A DNA stretch of 22,698 nt from a virus. A program made the position numbers and the translations under genes. Below the pieces are notes generated by a model. That model was not told where the DNA came from. It made no database searches and worked only from the letters and a program-made list of their open reading frames with translations. The first letter of the stretch is position 1. Each line of letters opens with the position of its first letter. Shown here in pieces: positions 15,802 through 22,698 of this stretch. The DNA lies in the IMG/VR virus record IMGVR_UViG_3300025669_000205, positions 1 to 22,698 of that record. One strand, written 5' to 3'.

Positions 15802-16194
15802 TTAAAGTTCATCCCGCAATGCTTCACGGTCAATAAATTCTCTTTCACCAGCTCCATCAAAAGGACGGTCAACTGGTCCGAAGGTTTGTTCCCCAACGGC
15901 TTCCCATGGAACAACGCCACCCTCTAGGATTGCTTTTGCCTGGGCGCGTAATTCCCTTGCGATCTGAGTTGTGTCTTCGGAGTATTTGCCGGCCTGTTTC
16001 TTTTTAGCGAGAAGCGCCTTGCTGTTTGCGAGGATAAGAAGAAGTCCGGCCGCTGCAGCCCTGACCTCGTTATCGTTCTGAGAAAGGATGGAAGAAATTT
16101 CTTCGTCTTCAAAGACGTATTGCGATGAATCCGTATCGGCTATCCATAACCGAGTCTTCCCGATATTATTCCCGAGATTATATGTAAAACTCAT
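15802..16194 (-). CDS. Head-tail connector (gp6/gp15-like head completion protein)
   Basis: A 130-aa protein likely to bind under the portal and start the neck. The N-terminal half reads TRLWIADTDSSQYVFEDEEI followed by SSILSQNDNEVRAAAAGLLL, which matches the usual connector pattern: an aspartate-containing loop, an acidic EEI helix, then an alanine-rich helix bundle (residues about 15-90). The second half, about 95-130, is polar and probably disordered. The start has an AAGGGGG SD site 6 nt upstream, immediately after the T-run of the terminator, so its translation depends on read-through transcripts or an unseen promoter. Gene order (capsid, then connector) supports the call. The methyltransferase gene starts 17 nt after its stop. 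Confidence 0.72.
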   Translation of the reverse strand: MSFTYNLGNNIGKTRLWIADTDSSQYVFEDEEISSILSQNDNEVRAAAAGLLLILANSKALLAKKKQAGKYSEDTTQIARELRAQAKAILEGGVVPWEAVGEQTFGPVDRPFDGAGEREFIDREALRDEL

Positions 16195-16204
16195 GATGCC
16201 CCCT

Positions 16205-16249
16205 TAAAAAACAAGGCGAGGCCGGAGATAGTCCCCGAACCCCGCCTTG
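16205..16249 (-). terminator. Rho-independent terminator after the major capsid gene
   Basis: In minus-strand order, CAAGGCGGGG (16249-16240) pairs with CCTCGCCTTG, about 10 bp with one G-U pair, enclosing a further short inner stem. TTTTTT (16211-16206) follows immediately. It lies 29 nt after the capsid stop. The T-run directly touches the SD (AAGGGGG) of the next gene. It probably limits transcription of neck and tail genes relative to the head genes, with partial read-through or antitermination. It is the strongest terminator-like structure noticed. Confidence 0.85.
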
Positions 16250-16277
16250 CCGAGTTTCGATAGCTTTACAAAATCTT

Positions 16278-17291
16278 TTAATTTCCACCCTTAAATGCGG
16301 GCTGATAGAAGGCGATCTTGACGCCATAATCCCACCGAATTTTGTAGCTGATGTCATCATATTCATAACCGTAATCGTCACGACCACCGCCAGCAATGCG
16401 AACTGCATCCGACGCTTTCAAAAACACTTCCGGCTCACGCTTACCATCAAGGAAAGCAATTTCGATCGCATGGGCCATTTCCGGTTTCGCCAACATGTAC
16501 CAGCGATTAGGGAATGACGCCATAACTGGCTCAATGAGAGGCTCAAGAGGCCCATCACCAAGCGCTGAATCAAGCAACGGATTAGAGATAGGTGCATCCG
16601 TAGCTCCACGGCCGATCGTTGTCTGACGGGTCAGCCATCGGGCTGTTTCCGCAAGATTTGGAGACGTAAGCAAATACTTCGCTTGAAGCCCCATAATCTC
16701 ACCGACGTCAGGATCAGTCGCTCGAGCGATCGCAGAATAACCAACCTGAAGCGCTGCAATACCGGCGGCATTCGCGGTCAGATTCGTAAAACTCTGGTTC
16801 GCAAGACCCGCACGTGTTCCGAAAAGCGCATTTCCGTCATACGCAGCACCATTTGATTCTAGCTGCAGAATTACAAGCTTTGCAACTGTCCGCTTCGCAG
16901 CGCGTCCCAACTTCTGAGGGACTTTCTTGAAGGCATCCAGATCATCATTGATGACCGTGTGACGCTTCAATTCAAACAACCGGCCCCGTGTCTCAACCGA
17001 GATGTCATACGCGCGATCCTTAAACGGAGTGGTTCGGTATGGCGCACCATCCCCAACCAGCAAAAGATCCTCCGCTTCGGAAAGCCAAGCCCTCTTATGA
17101 GACTTGAAATCGTTGACGCTTGTTACCAAGCAATAACGATCCCACGGAGAGGGAAACCCCCGGAAAGCTTCGATCAAAAGCTTGTGTTGCACGTTCGCCA
17201 TAAGCTGAGGAAAGTCACATGGCGCAGCCGCTTCTTGCAATGTTGCAAAATACGTCCCGAGTAATGAATCGGGTCTAATAATAGGTTTCAT
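16278..17291 (-). CDS. Major capsid protein (HK97-fold, Mu gpT-like)
   Basis: This is the main shell protein. I place the start at the ATG at 17291 (337 aa), not the upstream in-frame GTG at 17327, because GGAAGGAG lies 9 nt before this ATG while the GTG has no SD. Recognisable stretches are DFKSHKRAWLSEAEDLLLVG, then ETRGRLFELKRHTVINDDLD around residues 100-119 and KLGRAAKRTVAKLV around 127-140. The INDDL.AF plus GRAA.R arrangement is typical of Mu gpT-type and related capsid proteins with the HK97 fold. The C-terminus (YKIRWDYGVKIAFYQPAFKG) fits as well. It directly follows the decoration gene and is followed by a strong terminator, consistent with high expression. No cleavable delta domain is obvious, which agrees with a separate protease-scaffold. 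Confidence 0.86.
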   Translation of the reverse strand: MKPIIRPDSLLGTYFATLQEAAAPCDFPQLMANVQHKLLIEAFRGFPSPWDRYCLVTSVNDFKSHKRAWLSEAEDLLLVGDGAPYRTTPFKDRAYDISVETRGRLFELKRHTVINDDLDAFKKVPQKLGRAAKRTVAKLVILQLESNGAAYDGNALFGTRAGLANQSFTNLTANAAGIAALQVGYSAIARATDPDVGEIMGLQAKYLLTSPNLAETARWLTRQTTIGRGATDAPISNPLLDSALGDGPLEPLIEPVMASFPNRWYMLAKPEMAHAIEIAFLDGKREPEVFLKASDAVRIAGGGRDDYGYEYDDISYKIRWDYGVKIAFYQPAFKGGN

Positions 17292-17308
17292 AGTATAAAA
17301 CTCCTTCC

Positions 17309-17362
17309 AAGATTTTTTTCGCTTCACTTATTTGCTTCTTGGATTTGAATCTTTTAAATCTT
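17309..17362 (-). promoter_or_regulatory. Leader element B with stem before the major capsid gene
   Basis: The second copy of element A: GATTTA, 3-nt gap, GATTCAAAT, 6 nt, AGCAAATAA (17360-17328). Here a 7-bp stem AAGATTT/AAATCTT (17362-17356 and 17315-17309) encloses a larger loop. The SD GGAAGGAG of the capsid gene follows just after it. Its -35/-10-like positions are poor, so RNA-level function seems more likely than a promoter here. Confidence 0.55.
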
Positions 17363-17741
17363 ATTCAGCTTGCGAGGTCTGGTCACAGCCAGCAATCGCG
17401 CGCGGGTAACCGACATGCAATCTAACGGTGTAGACATTCGCCCCACCATCAGGATCAGCCATTTCAACTTGTCCGACCTCAATATCTCCACAAGCGGGAG
17501 TGATAGTCAAAGCCGCGGCGCTAACGTCCCAATACAAATACGTACCGACGCCAATGGTCCCTTGACCGTCATAAGTCAAATTCACAAGCCCGGATTCGAC
17601 AAACGTAACAGTATTACCATTCAAAGCATGGTCTACTGGAACGCCAACGACCCCGTAACTCTCAGTAATCGAGCCGGAGGCCACATCTTTATCAAGCAAT
17701 ACTTCAATGCGCCGACCTGATTGATTTCGTAAATTAAGCAT
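17361..17741 (-). CDS. Capsid decoration-type protein (DUF2190-like)
   Basis: A 126-aa protein, rich in small and beta-forming residues, with no cysteine cluster or membrane segment. The sequence pattern SGSITESYGVVGVPVDHALNG and the C-terminal GDIEVGQVEMADPDGGANVY followed by TVRLH resemble DUF2190 proteins, which commonly lie just before the major capsid gene and are thought to trimerise on the capsid surface. The start has an AAAGGAT SD site about 9 nt upstream. The gene is preceded by a 65-nt gap carrying a duplicated leader element and a possible promoter. A second copy of that element follows it, before the capsid gene. It could also be a head fibre or stabilising protein. The assignment rests on pattern and gene order, not on a database search. 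Confidence 0.68.
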   Translation of the reverse strand: MLNLRNQSGRRIEVLLDKDVASGSITESYGVVGVPVDHALNGNTVTFVESGLVNLTYDGQGTIGVGTYLYWDVSAAALTITPACGDIEVGQVEMADPDGGANVYTVRLHVGYPRAIAGCDQTSQAE

Positions 17742-17762
17742 AATTTGTCCATCCTTTCAAAG

Positions 17763-17804
17763 AAAGATTTTATTTGCTGCAAAAATTTGAATCAATAAAT
17801 CTTT
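17763..17804 (-). promoter_or_regulatory. Leader element A with stem before the decoration gene
   Basis: Minus-strand order: GATTTA, a 2-nt gap, GATTCAAAT, 6 nt, AGCAAATAA (17801-17770). A perfect 8-bp stem AAAGATTT/AAATCTTT (17804-17797 and 17770-17763) encloses the two shared 9-mers. The same blocks recur before the capsid gene (element B). The two 9-mers are identical with the same 6-nt spacing, so the copies are related, probably by duplication. It may be an mRNA stabiliser, processing or translation-control site. Confidence 0.6.
17767..17795 (-). promoter_or_regulatory. Possible sigma70-type promoter inside leader A
   Basis: TTGATT (17795-17790) and TAAAAT (17772-17767) are separated by exactly 17 nt and resemble the -35 and -10 consensus (4/6 and 5/6). 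Transcription would start about 17760 and give a short leader to the decoration gene. AT-rich gaps produce such matches by chance, so the call is weak. Copy B lacks both boxes. Confidence 0.3.
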
Positions 17805-17806
17805 TC

Positions 17807-19363
17807 TTACTTCTTTTCTTCTTTCTTAATCCCAAGGCGCGCTTCAAGTCCTTCGGTGATCTTTTCCGCACCCTCTTCATTCCGGGTGTTGTCTTCACCG
17901 GCACCAATCTTCACACCGCCGACTTCTTTGAGGTATTTTAACTCTTCCTCAATAGCGGCCTTAACCGTTTCTTCCAATTTCGTGATGCTTTCGTATGACT
18001 TCTCACAAAGCCGAGTGATCATACGTTCGCGGGAACGAGCAGGGAGCTTTGAAGCTTCGACAAGGTCGCGCACTTTCACTGCTTCCTTGGCCTGAACTTC
18101 ACGGGCATCCGATTCGGCGATCTTCGTTTCAAGGGGCTTCACAGCCTCTTGAATTGCCTTTGTTTCCCGGATCTTATATTCTTTTTCCATATCTTCGCGC
18201 ACCCTTGCTTCGATAATTTTCACGAGGTCCGGGCGCTCGTTTATCATTTCGTGTAACGTCACAGTTTTTAACATAGTTTTTCCTTCCTCTCTTAGTCTAT
18301 TAGATTCTACAAGATTTAAAACTCGGCCTCGCGCACCAGCCTCCGTAACCCAGTCCGCGCTTCGAGGCGCGACAATTTGATCAATAATTTCCATTTTTTC
18401 GCCATCAATCATTCCCTCGCTCATGCGCCCGGAAGTGTTGATGCTGATTCCGACATGCTCGCGGAACACCTTATCACTTTCGAGAAGATCCCAGAAATCC
18501 TTTTGATGGACCGTAACCCATGCAATCAGCTTCCCGTTATCGTACCAGCTCTCGGTGATGGTCGAAATCCATTCCCTTAGAGAGCGTTCCGGCTTCTCCC
18601 GGTCCTCGCGGTCCGTCGGATGATCAAGGTACATTTTCAGGCCAGCAAATAATTCAGCTGCCTCTTGAATGGTTCGCCGCGGATAATGCCGACGCTTTCC
18701 AAAACTGGTCCCGGCCTCGATAAGAATAACCTTAATACGTTTCTCTGCCCGGTCGATATTCGCCTCTTTGAAGTCAACGGTACAACGATCGTCGATGTTG
18801 CAATTACCCTGATTTTTCTTTAGCAATGATTCGTTCAAGACGATGCCTTCCTTTGCCACAAATTTCATATCAACTTCATCGGGTTCTTGGAAGCTGAATA
18901 TTCCTTTATCGTCTTCCTCATAAATTACCTTAAAATACCTTCCGTCATAATCTGCGATGACGTGGCCAGGGAATATCCAAGCGATATAAAGATACTTATT
19001 CGTCGTATCAAATACGTTAGCCATCTCAAGCGCGCGCGAAAGGCGAAGGGCGATATCGGCAAACGATCCAAGCGGGGCATTCTCTTGCACATTGCGGAGG
19101 CTCTCGGAATATGAGTCGGAGTTCTTATCCATCCATTCCTTAACGCTTCCCTCGCTGAACTTATTACGGTCAAACAGGAACTCACTAACGACCATCTGGC
19201 CGTCGCTGGTCTTCCCAAGGCGCGCACGAATGCCACCTCCGAGAGCGATCATTCGTTCCGATCCGGATAGGATATCCTTGCTTTCCCGACGTACCACAAG
19301 GTTATTTGACACGATCTCGACCATGTCCTCAAATACATTCGCTTTAGAATTATGGTTTTTCAT
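17807..19363 (-). CDS. Prohead maturation protease with scaffold-like C-terminus
   Basis: This protein probably cleaves itself and head proteins during capsid maturation and also serves as scaffold. With the ATG at 19363 (GAGGTG SD 7 nt upstream; a TTG two codons earlier has worse spacing) it is 518 aa. Residues about 45-170 form an N-terminal domain with FLFDRNKFSEGSVKEWMDKN, a pattern common in phage protease-associated proteins. Residues about 208-350 match phage prohead proteases: LIEAGTSFGKRRHYP, then LDHPTDRED with likely catalytic His248, then GISINTSG with likely Ser307, and RSADWVTEAGARGRVLNL. The last ~150 residues are Lys/Glu-rich and predicted helical (coiled-coil scaffold type). 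Position between portal and decoration/capsid genes agrees. The catalytic residues are inferred by comparison with assemblin-like and related phage proteases. Confidence 0.85.
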   Translation of the reverse strand: MKNHNSKANVFEDMVEIVSNNLVVRRESKDILSGSERMIALGGGIRARLGKTSDGQMVVSEFLFDRNKFSEGSVKEWMDKNSDSYSESLRNVQENAPLGSFADIALRLSRALEMANVFDTTNKYLYIAWIFPGHVIADYDGRYFKVIYEEDDKGIFSFQEPDEVDMKFVAKEGIVLNESLLKKNQGNCNIDDRCTVDFKEANIDRAEKRIKVILIEAGTSFGKRRHYPRRTIQEAAELFAGLKMYLDHPTDREDREKPERSLREWISTITESWYDNGKLIAWVTVHQKDFWDLLESDKVFREHVGISINTSGRMSEGMIDGEKMEIIDQIVAPRSADWVTEAGARGRVLNLVESNRLREEGKTMLKTVTLHEMINERPDLVKIIEARVREDMEKEYKIRETKAIQEAVKPLETKIAESDAREVQAKEAVKVRDLVEASKLPARSRERMITRLCEKSYESITKLEETVKAAIEEELKYLKEVGGVKIGAGEDNTRNEEGAEKITEGLEARLGIKKEEKK

Positions 19364-21728
19364 TTTCAAGCACCTCGACCTTTAAGAGTTTAAATCCGGC
19401 TTTAGATTCCGTTTCAGCGTCCCGCAGCATCGTGATATCTGCCTCGGATAGATCCTCATCACCGACGATCTGGATTGCGTGCCGACAATTCGATTGGCAT
19501 ATCTGTTCGCCCGGGATCGGCACTTTACTCAAAGGCCATGGGTTGCCTTGGATAGCCGATACGCATTCCGTACAGCTTCCAAGATCCTCAACGCCCACAA
19601 AGTTCGCTTTGGCTTCCGTTCCCTTACCGGATTCAGGAATGGCACGTTGGCCGACGGTCCACAACGATCCGCCGTACTTCCCAACCTGCGTTTCCATTGC
19701 CGCTAATGTCTCATTTAATTGCTTGGTTGCGGCCATTTCGCTTTCGAAGGTCATTTGACGAAGGCCAACCAGTTTCTTCTTCAATTTTGGCATTAATGAA
19801 TTCTCAACAAAGCCACGGTTCCAGTCAAGTTGATCATCGATGAAACTATCCAAACGGGCCTCGACTATCCTGTGATCGCTCTCCCGGATTTGGACTTGAG
19901 ACTTGACGTAACTCTCGCCTATGTGCGTCATTTGCGGATAATACTTGCTGGCGGCCTTGAGCATCTTTTCCTCAAAGCGTTTAAGGATTCGATCGATGTT
20001 CTCAACCCGGAAGACCCAGTTTTCGCTCGGTAACATGAAAAGGCTCATCGAGTCATTGGTTTCTGCGAGCATCTCGTTAAAGTTACCGGCAATGAGTTTC
20101 ACGTATCCGTTCAACTTCCGAAGCATGTCCTTAGAGGTTTCAGCAATCGTCAGGGACTTGGAACGCTGTGGCTCCAAATCTTTAGGTACGGTCGAAACGG
20201 CCTCCTTGAGAGGCTTCTTGACAGCTTTGGCCTTTTTCTTTGCTTTAGGTTTTGGTTTCAGGTTTGGATCCGGTGGCTGGCCAAAAGGCTGCGGGGGTGG
20301 CGGTGGATCATCAAAATCCTTATCCATCTCTTCTTCGATGTTTGTAATCTTCATACCCTGCAGCATGAAGCGCTGGGCAGTCTCGGTCGGGATAAGCATC
20401 CCCTTCTTGGCCTTATCCATGGCATCGGCCAGCAACGAAATATCTTCATCAAGGATCGGGGGAAACTCAATATCAATGTGCCGGTCCTTAAAGCCGCGGC
20501 CCTTGGATGGTTTCAGGCGGTTATTCAGTTCGTTATAATCAAACATATTTTTGTTGATCGCCATCAGCTTCATGGAAATATCGAATTGCAGAACGTCGTT
20601 AAAAATACCTTTCCAAATCTTCCGGCGTGCTTGAAACTTCTTCAGCATCGGGAGTTCCATTGACTTCGATGTCGCAAGGTTCCCGGTTGATGGATCCCCG
20701 AAGTAATGCTCCATAAGCCCAAAGGCTGCAATCATCATAAGCAGGGATTGACGGATGCCTGTCTCGAATAGCTTCGCGCTTGAGGCCGGTAAGCCGACAG
20801 CGTTCATCTCAATCTTGTCGTTGTGCATATACGTCGAGCCAGCCTGAAACGCTGGATTCGTGAGGCCGGTGTTTTGCTGGATCCGTGACTTGGCTTGATT
20901 GATTTGACCCTTCGTGCCGGTGATTTTCTTGTTCCATGCGTATTGAGCCTGCGCCCGGATGAATGACGCGGTATCGCTGTTAATCCCTGCGTTTGCGTTC
21001 ATCCAATCGAGAGCGCGGTAAACTTCCGGGATGCCACGCCTGTCGAGGATATCGCTGTTGATCTTCACGTGGTATAGATATGTCTGCTTCAAGACTTCCT
21101 TTTCGTTGATCTCTAATTCCTTGAGCATCTTCACCCATTCGTCGGTCAATTCCCCGTGGTTCCAAAGTATCGCGGCGCCGTTCGCATAATCAGGAATGTA
21201 TTGCTTCCCGCCCGGGATGGACCGCAAATAGAAAAGGTTTCGGATCGTGTCAAATTTATCCACGATCGGGACAATGCCGAGAGGATCCATCGGCCGGACG
21301 TACACGCTTCCGTCGGTGTCAACCTGCAGGGCAAGCATCAATTCACCGTCGTACTGCAGCTTATTCGATAATTTCATTTGAGCGAGTTCGCCTGTGAATC
21401 CAAGCTGGTTATCTGGATCCGTCCAAAAGTCGGCAACGATCTTTTCGAGTTCGGTGTCTTTGGATCTCGGTTGCGTAATGCCATCCCCGAAGGTGTACCA
21501 AGTCGTAAGATGCAGGGCTTGTGCGATGATTGGATTTTTGATATAGGCAAGCCGACAACGGCGGACCATGTTCTCGTAGGATTCTCTTGCTTGGGTATGC
21601 GATTGCGATTGCGGGTCATTCATTCGGATCCAGCCAATGTCCTCAAGCTGGCGTTCGGCGAGCGTTATGGCTTCAATGAGCTGGTTCATTTTCTTTGAAC
21701 TGGAAATCTCAAGACCGAATAATTTCAT
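19350..21728 (-). CDS. Portal protein with fused MuF-like C-terminal domain
   Basis: This is the dodecameric portal through which DNA enters and leaves the head, here 792 aa and much longer than usual portals (about 400-550 aa). Residues about 1-465 look like an SPP1/lambda-type portal, with RRGIPEVYRALDWMNA near 230-245 and GDPSTGNLATSKSMELP at 344-360, a typical portal stretch. A proline- and lysine-rich linker follows at about 472-510. The remaining ~280 residues form a helical domain ending in a probable zinc-binding Cys cluster (C719, C722, C744, C748; pattern CTEC...CQSNCRH), like the C-terminus of Mu gpF/SPP1 gp7 head morphogenesis proteins. The start has a GGAG SD site about 6 nt upstream. 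The 3' end overlaps the protease gene by 14 nt. No separate MuF gene is seen, which fits a fusion. Portal call sure; MuF call likely. Confidence 0.88.
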   Translation of the reverse strand: MKLFGLEISSSKKMNQLIEAITLAERQLEDIGWIRMNDPQSQSHTQARESYENMVRRCRLAYIKNPIIAQALHLTTWYTFGDGITQPRSKDTELEKIVADFWTDPDNQLGFTGELAQMKLSNKLQYDGELMLALQVDTDGSVYVRPMDPLGIVPIVDKFDTIRNLFYLRSIPGGKQYIPDYANGAAILWNHGELTDEWVKMLKELEINEKEVLKQTYLYHVKINSDILDRRGIPEVYRALDWMNANAGINSDTASFIRAQAQYAWNKKITGTKGQINQAKSRIQQNTGLTNPAFQAGSTYMHNDKIEMNAVGLPASSAKLFETGIRQSLLMMIAAFGLMEHYFGDPSTGNLATSKSMELPMLKKFQARRKIWKGIFNDVLQFDISMKLMAINKNMFDYNELNNRLKPSKGRGFKDRHIDIEFPPILDEDISLLADAMDKAKKGMLIPTETAQRFMLQGMKITNIEEEMDKDFDDPPPPPQPFGQPPDPNLKPKPKAKKKAKAVKKPLKEAVSTVPKDLEPQRSKSLTIAETSKDMLRKLNGYVKLIAGNFNEMLAETNDSMSLFMLPSENWVFRVENIDRILKRFEEKMLKAASKYYPQMTHIGESYVKSQVQIRESDHRIVEARLDSFIDDQLDWNRGFVENSLMPKLKKKLVGLRQMTFESEMAATKQLNETLAAMETQVGKYGGSLWTVGQRAIPESGKGTEAKANFVGVEDLGSCTECVSAIQGNPWPLSKVPIPGEQICQSNCRHAIQIVGDEDLSEADITMLRDAETESKAGFKLLKVEVLENEKP

Positions 21729-21862
21729 TTAGCCTCCACAGGTTTTAAAGTATTTAGCCTAGTCGCCCACGGCTCTTCACGCCACCAAGTCAAAACAAAC
21801 ACCAAACTGTAAATCGCCCACACAACAAAAACGCCGCAAAAAATAGCTTTAAAAAATATCAT
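21725..21862 (-). CDS. 45-aa single-pass membrane protein between terminase and portal
   Basis: A 45-codon frame fills the gap between terminase and portal exactly. Its ATG overlaps the terminase stop (ATGA) and its TGA overlaps the portal ATG (ATGA), so it is coupled on both sides; this is the main evidence that it is translated. The product starts MIFFKAIFCGVFVVWAIYSL and continues hydrophobic to about residue 28. It then becomes polar and charged (WWREEPW and a Lys/Glu-rich end), as expected for one transmembrane helix with a short soluble tail. A purine-rich SD-like stretch (AGAGCAG) sits just upstream inside terL. I do not recognise the family. It could anchor the packaging complex or prohead at the membrane, act as a holin-like or accessory protein, or be a small moron. 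Function is unknown. Confidence 0.72.
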   Translation of the reverse strand: MIFFKAIFCGVFVVWAIYSLVFVLTWWREEPWATRLNTLKPVEAK

Positions 21863-22698
21863 ATCTGCTCTGTAATTTCAAGTCTTGCCGATTCATCCAC
21901 GATCGTTTCTTCGTCCTCAACCTCATCACCCTGCCCTTTTGCAATCGAAGCACACACGCCTGCAACCGCATCGTCTACGTCTTTGGTTGAGCCTTGCGCG
22001 TGATCGACTTTCTTGCCTTTGATGAGTTCCAGGCGTTTCGCTTCGTGAAGGATCATCGGATGGTTGCATTCAAGTTTTCCAGTATTGATAAGGGATTTGA
22101 AAGTATCATAAGCCTCTGTATTTCGATCTACACTTATAAGATCGGTCGGGTATTGATTATCCTCAAGCTGCTGTCGGCTGTGCAACGATTGAAAACCGTC
22201 AAACGACACCATCCTGATCGGGAAACCCCGGCCGCCAAGCTCATAAACAAGTTTCACAACATCATCGATTCTAACTTGATCCTTGCCGTTTATAATATCG
22301 ACTCTCTCGCCTTTCTCCCTAAATTGTTCCGCGCGTTTTTCAGTTGTTATCCGGAGAACTAAATCAATGACCACTTTTCCGTTTGGCTCGTCATGCGCCA
22401 GCGCGAAGCCGCACGCATCACGGACGATGCCAAGATCGATGTGGATCGAGTACATCGCCCCAGGCTTCGGAGTAATTGCCGGATTGATCCTATTGTCAAT
22501 GGCCGGTGCCGGGATTTTGCTATTCTTAATGATCGAATCCAGTCGGCGGATTTCCTCGTCTGTGAAATAAGACTCAAGCGTTAGGGATGCAACGGAGCCG
22601 AAATCGCGCCATGCCTTTTTTGGATCTCGGTCGAAGTCCCGCTTATACTTATTCGGGATCTTGACCATCTTCCGGGTGATTGAATGCTTTAGCTCGAA
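21859..22698 (-). CDS. terL: Terminase large subunit, C-terminal nuclease part (5' end cut by window)
   Basis: This is the DNA-packaging motor subunit that cuts concatemeric phage DNA and feeds it into the prohead. The frame stays open to the right edge, so the visible ~279 codons are only the C-terminal part; the N-terminal ATPase domain lies outside. An ATG at 22668 exists but is probably internal, because the frame is open above it and large terminases usually exceed 400 aa. The RNase H-like nuclease is shown by three acidic motifs in order: HIDLG, then VSFDGFQS, then KDVDDAVAG near the C-terminus, the usual positions of the metal-binding aspartates. It stops in TGA, which overlaps the ATG of the next small gene (ATGA), so the two are probably translationally coupled. 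Identification rests on these motifs plus the position before the portal. Confidence 0.92.
   Translation of the reverse strand, partial: FELKHSITRKMVKIPNKYKRDFDRDPKKAWRDFGSVASLTLESYFTDEEIRRLDSIIKNSKIPAPAIDNRINPAITPKPGAMYSIHIDLGIVRDACGFALAHDEPNGKVVIDLVLRITTEKRAEQFREKGERVDIINGKDQVRIDDVVKLVYELGGRGFPIRMVSFDGFQSLHSRQQLEDNQYPTDLISVDRNTEAYDTFKSLINTGKLECNHPMILHEAKRLELIKGKKVDHAQGSTKDVDDAVAGVCASIAKGQGDEVEDEETIVDESARLEITEQI

Noticed and set aside
17292-17327. Longer major capsid start at the GTG at 17327
   Set aside because: No SD precedes it, it would overlap the GGAAGGAG that serves the ATG at 17291, and its extra 12 residues are not capsid-like.
17328-17360. Promoter in leader B
   Set aside because: The places matching the TTGATT and TAAAAT boxes of leader A read AAGATT and TAAGTG, too far from consensus. 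Only the shared blocks and stem are retained.

Overview
The window is part of a tailed double-stranded DNA phage or prophage (Caudoviricetes), most likely a siphovirus. It carries a head-to-tail structural operon with a large tape-measure gene, a distal tail protein and fibres, and no tail-sheath or baseplate-wedge gene was recognised. All supported genes lie on the minus strand, so transcription runs from the right edge to the left. Most neighbouring genes overlap by ATGA or TAATG or nearly touch, as in one translationally coupled late operon. No replication, integration, lysis, tRNA or rRNA gene is visible. The host cannot be named. Sec-type signal peptides on the three last genes and clear Shine-Dalgarno (SD) sites fit a bacterial host.

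Layout in transcription order, right to left. Packaging and head: 3' part of the large terminase (cut by the window edge), a 45-aa single-pass membrane protein, a portal with a fused MuF-like C-terminal domain, a prohead protease with a scaffold-like tail, a DUF2190-type decoration protein, and the major capsid protein. Then comes a strong rho-independent terminator, with the neck and tail genes beyond it. Neck region: a head-tail connector, then a block of five modification genes (Methyltransf_24-type methyltransferase, GT4 glycosyltransferase, DUF115/MptE-like protein, radical SAM/SPASM protein, three-domain GT2 glycosyltransferase). A small probable head-closure gene interrupts this block. 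Tail: HK97 gp10-like protein, tail terminator, a Com-like zinc finger protein, tail tube, two chaperone ORFs probably joined by a -1 frameshift, tape measure, distal tail protein, a 932-aa fibre and two small secreted-type proteins.

The most unusual points are these. (1) A sugar/radical-SAM cassette is woven into the neck genes. (2) The methyltransferase frame carries one TGA, followed by 60 in-frame codons whose stop is ATGA-coupled to the next gene. (3) A duplicated, probably structured leader precedes both the decoration and the capsid gene. (4) A non-canonical frameshift signal resembles the dnaX arrangement. (5) Three consecutive fibre-end genes carry Sec signal peptides. The glycosyltransferases, methyltransferase and radical SAM enzyme could together build or attach a glycan on the virion or on the host surface; this is inference from gene content and position.
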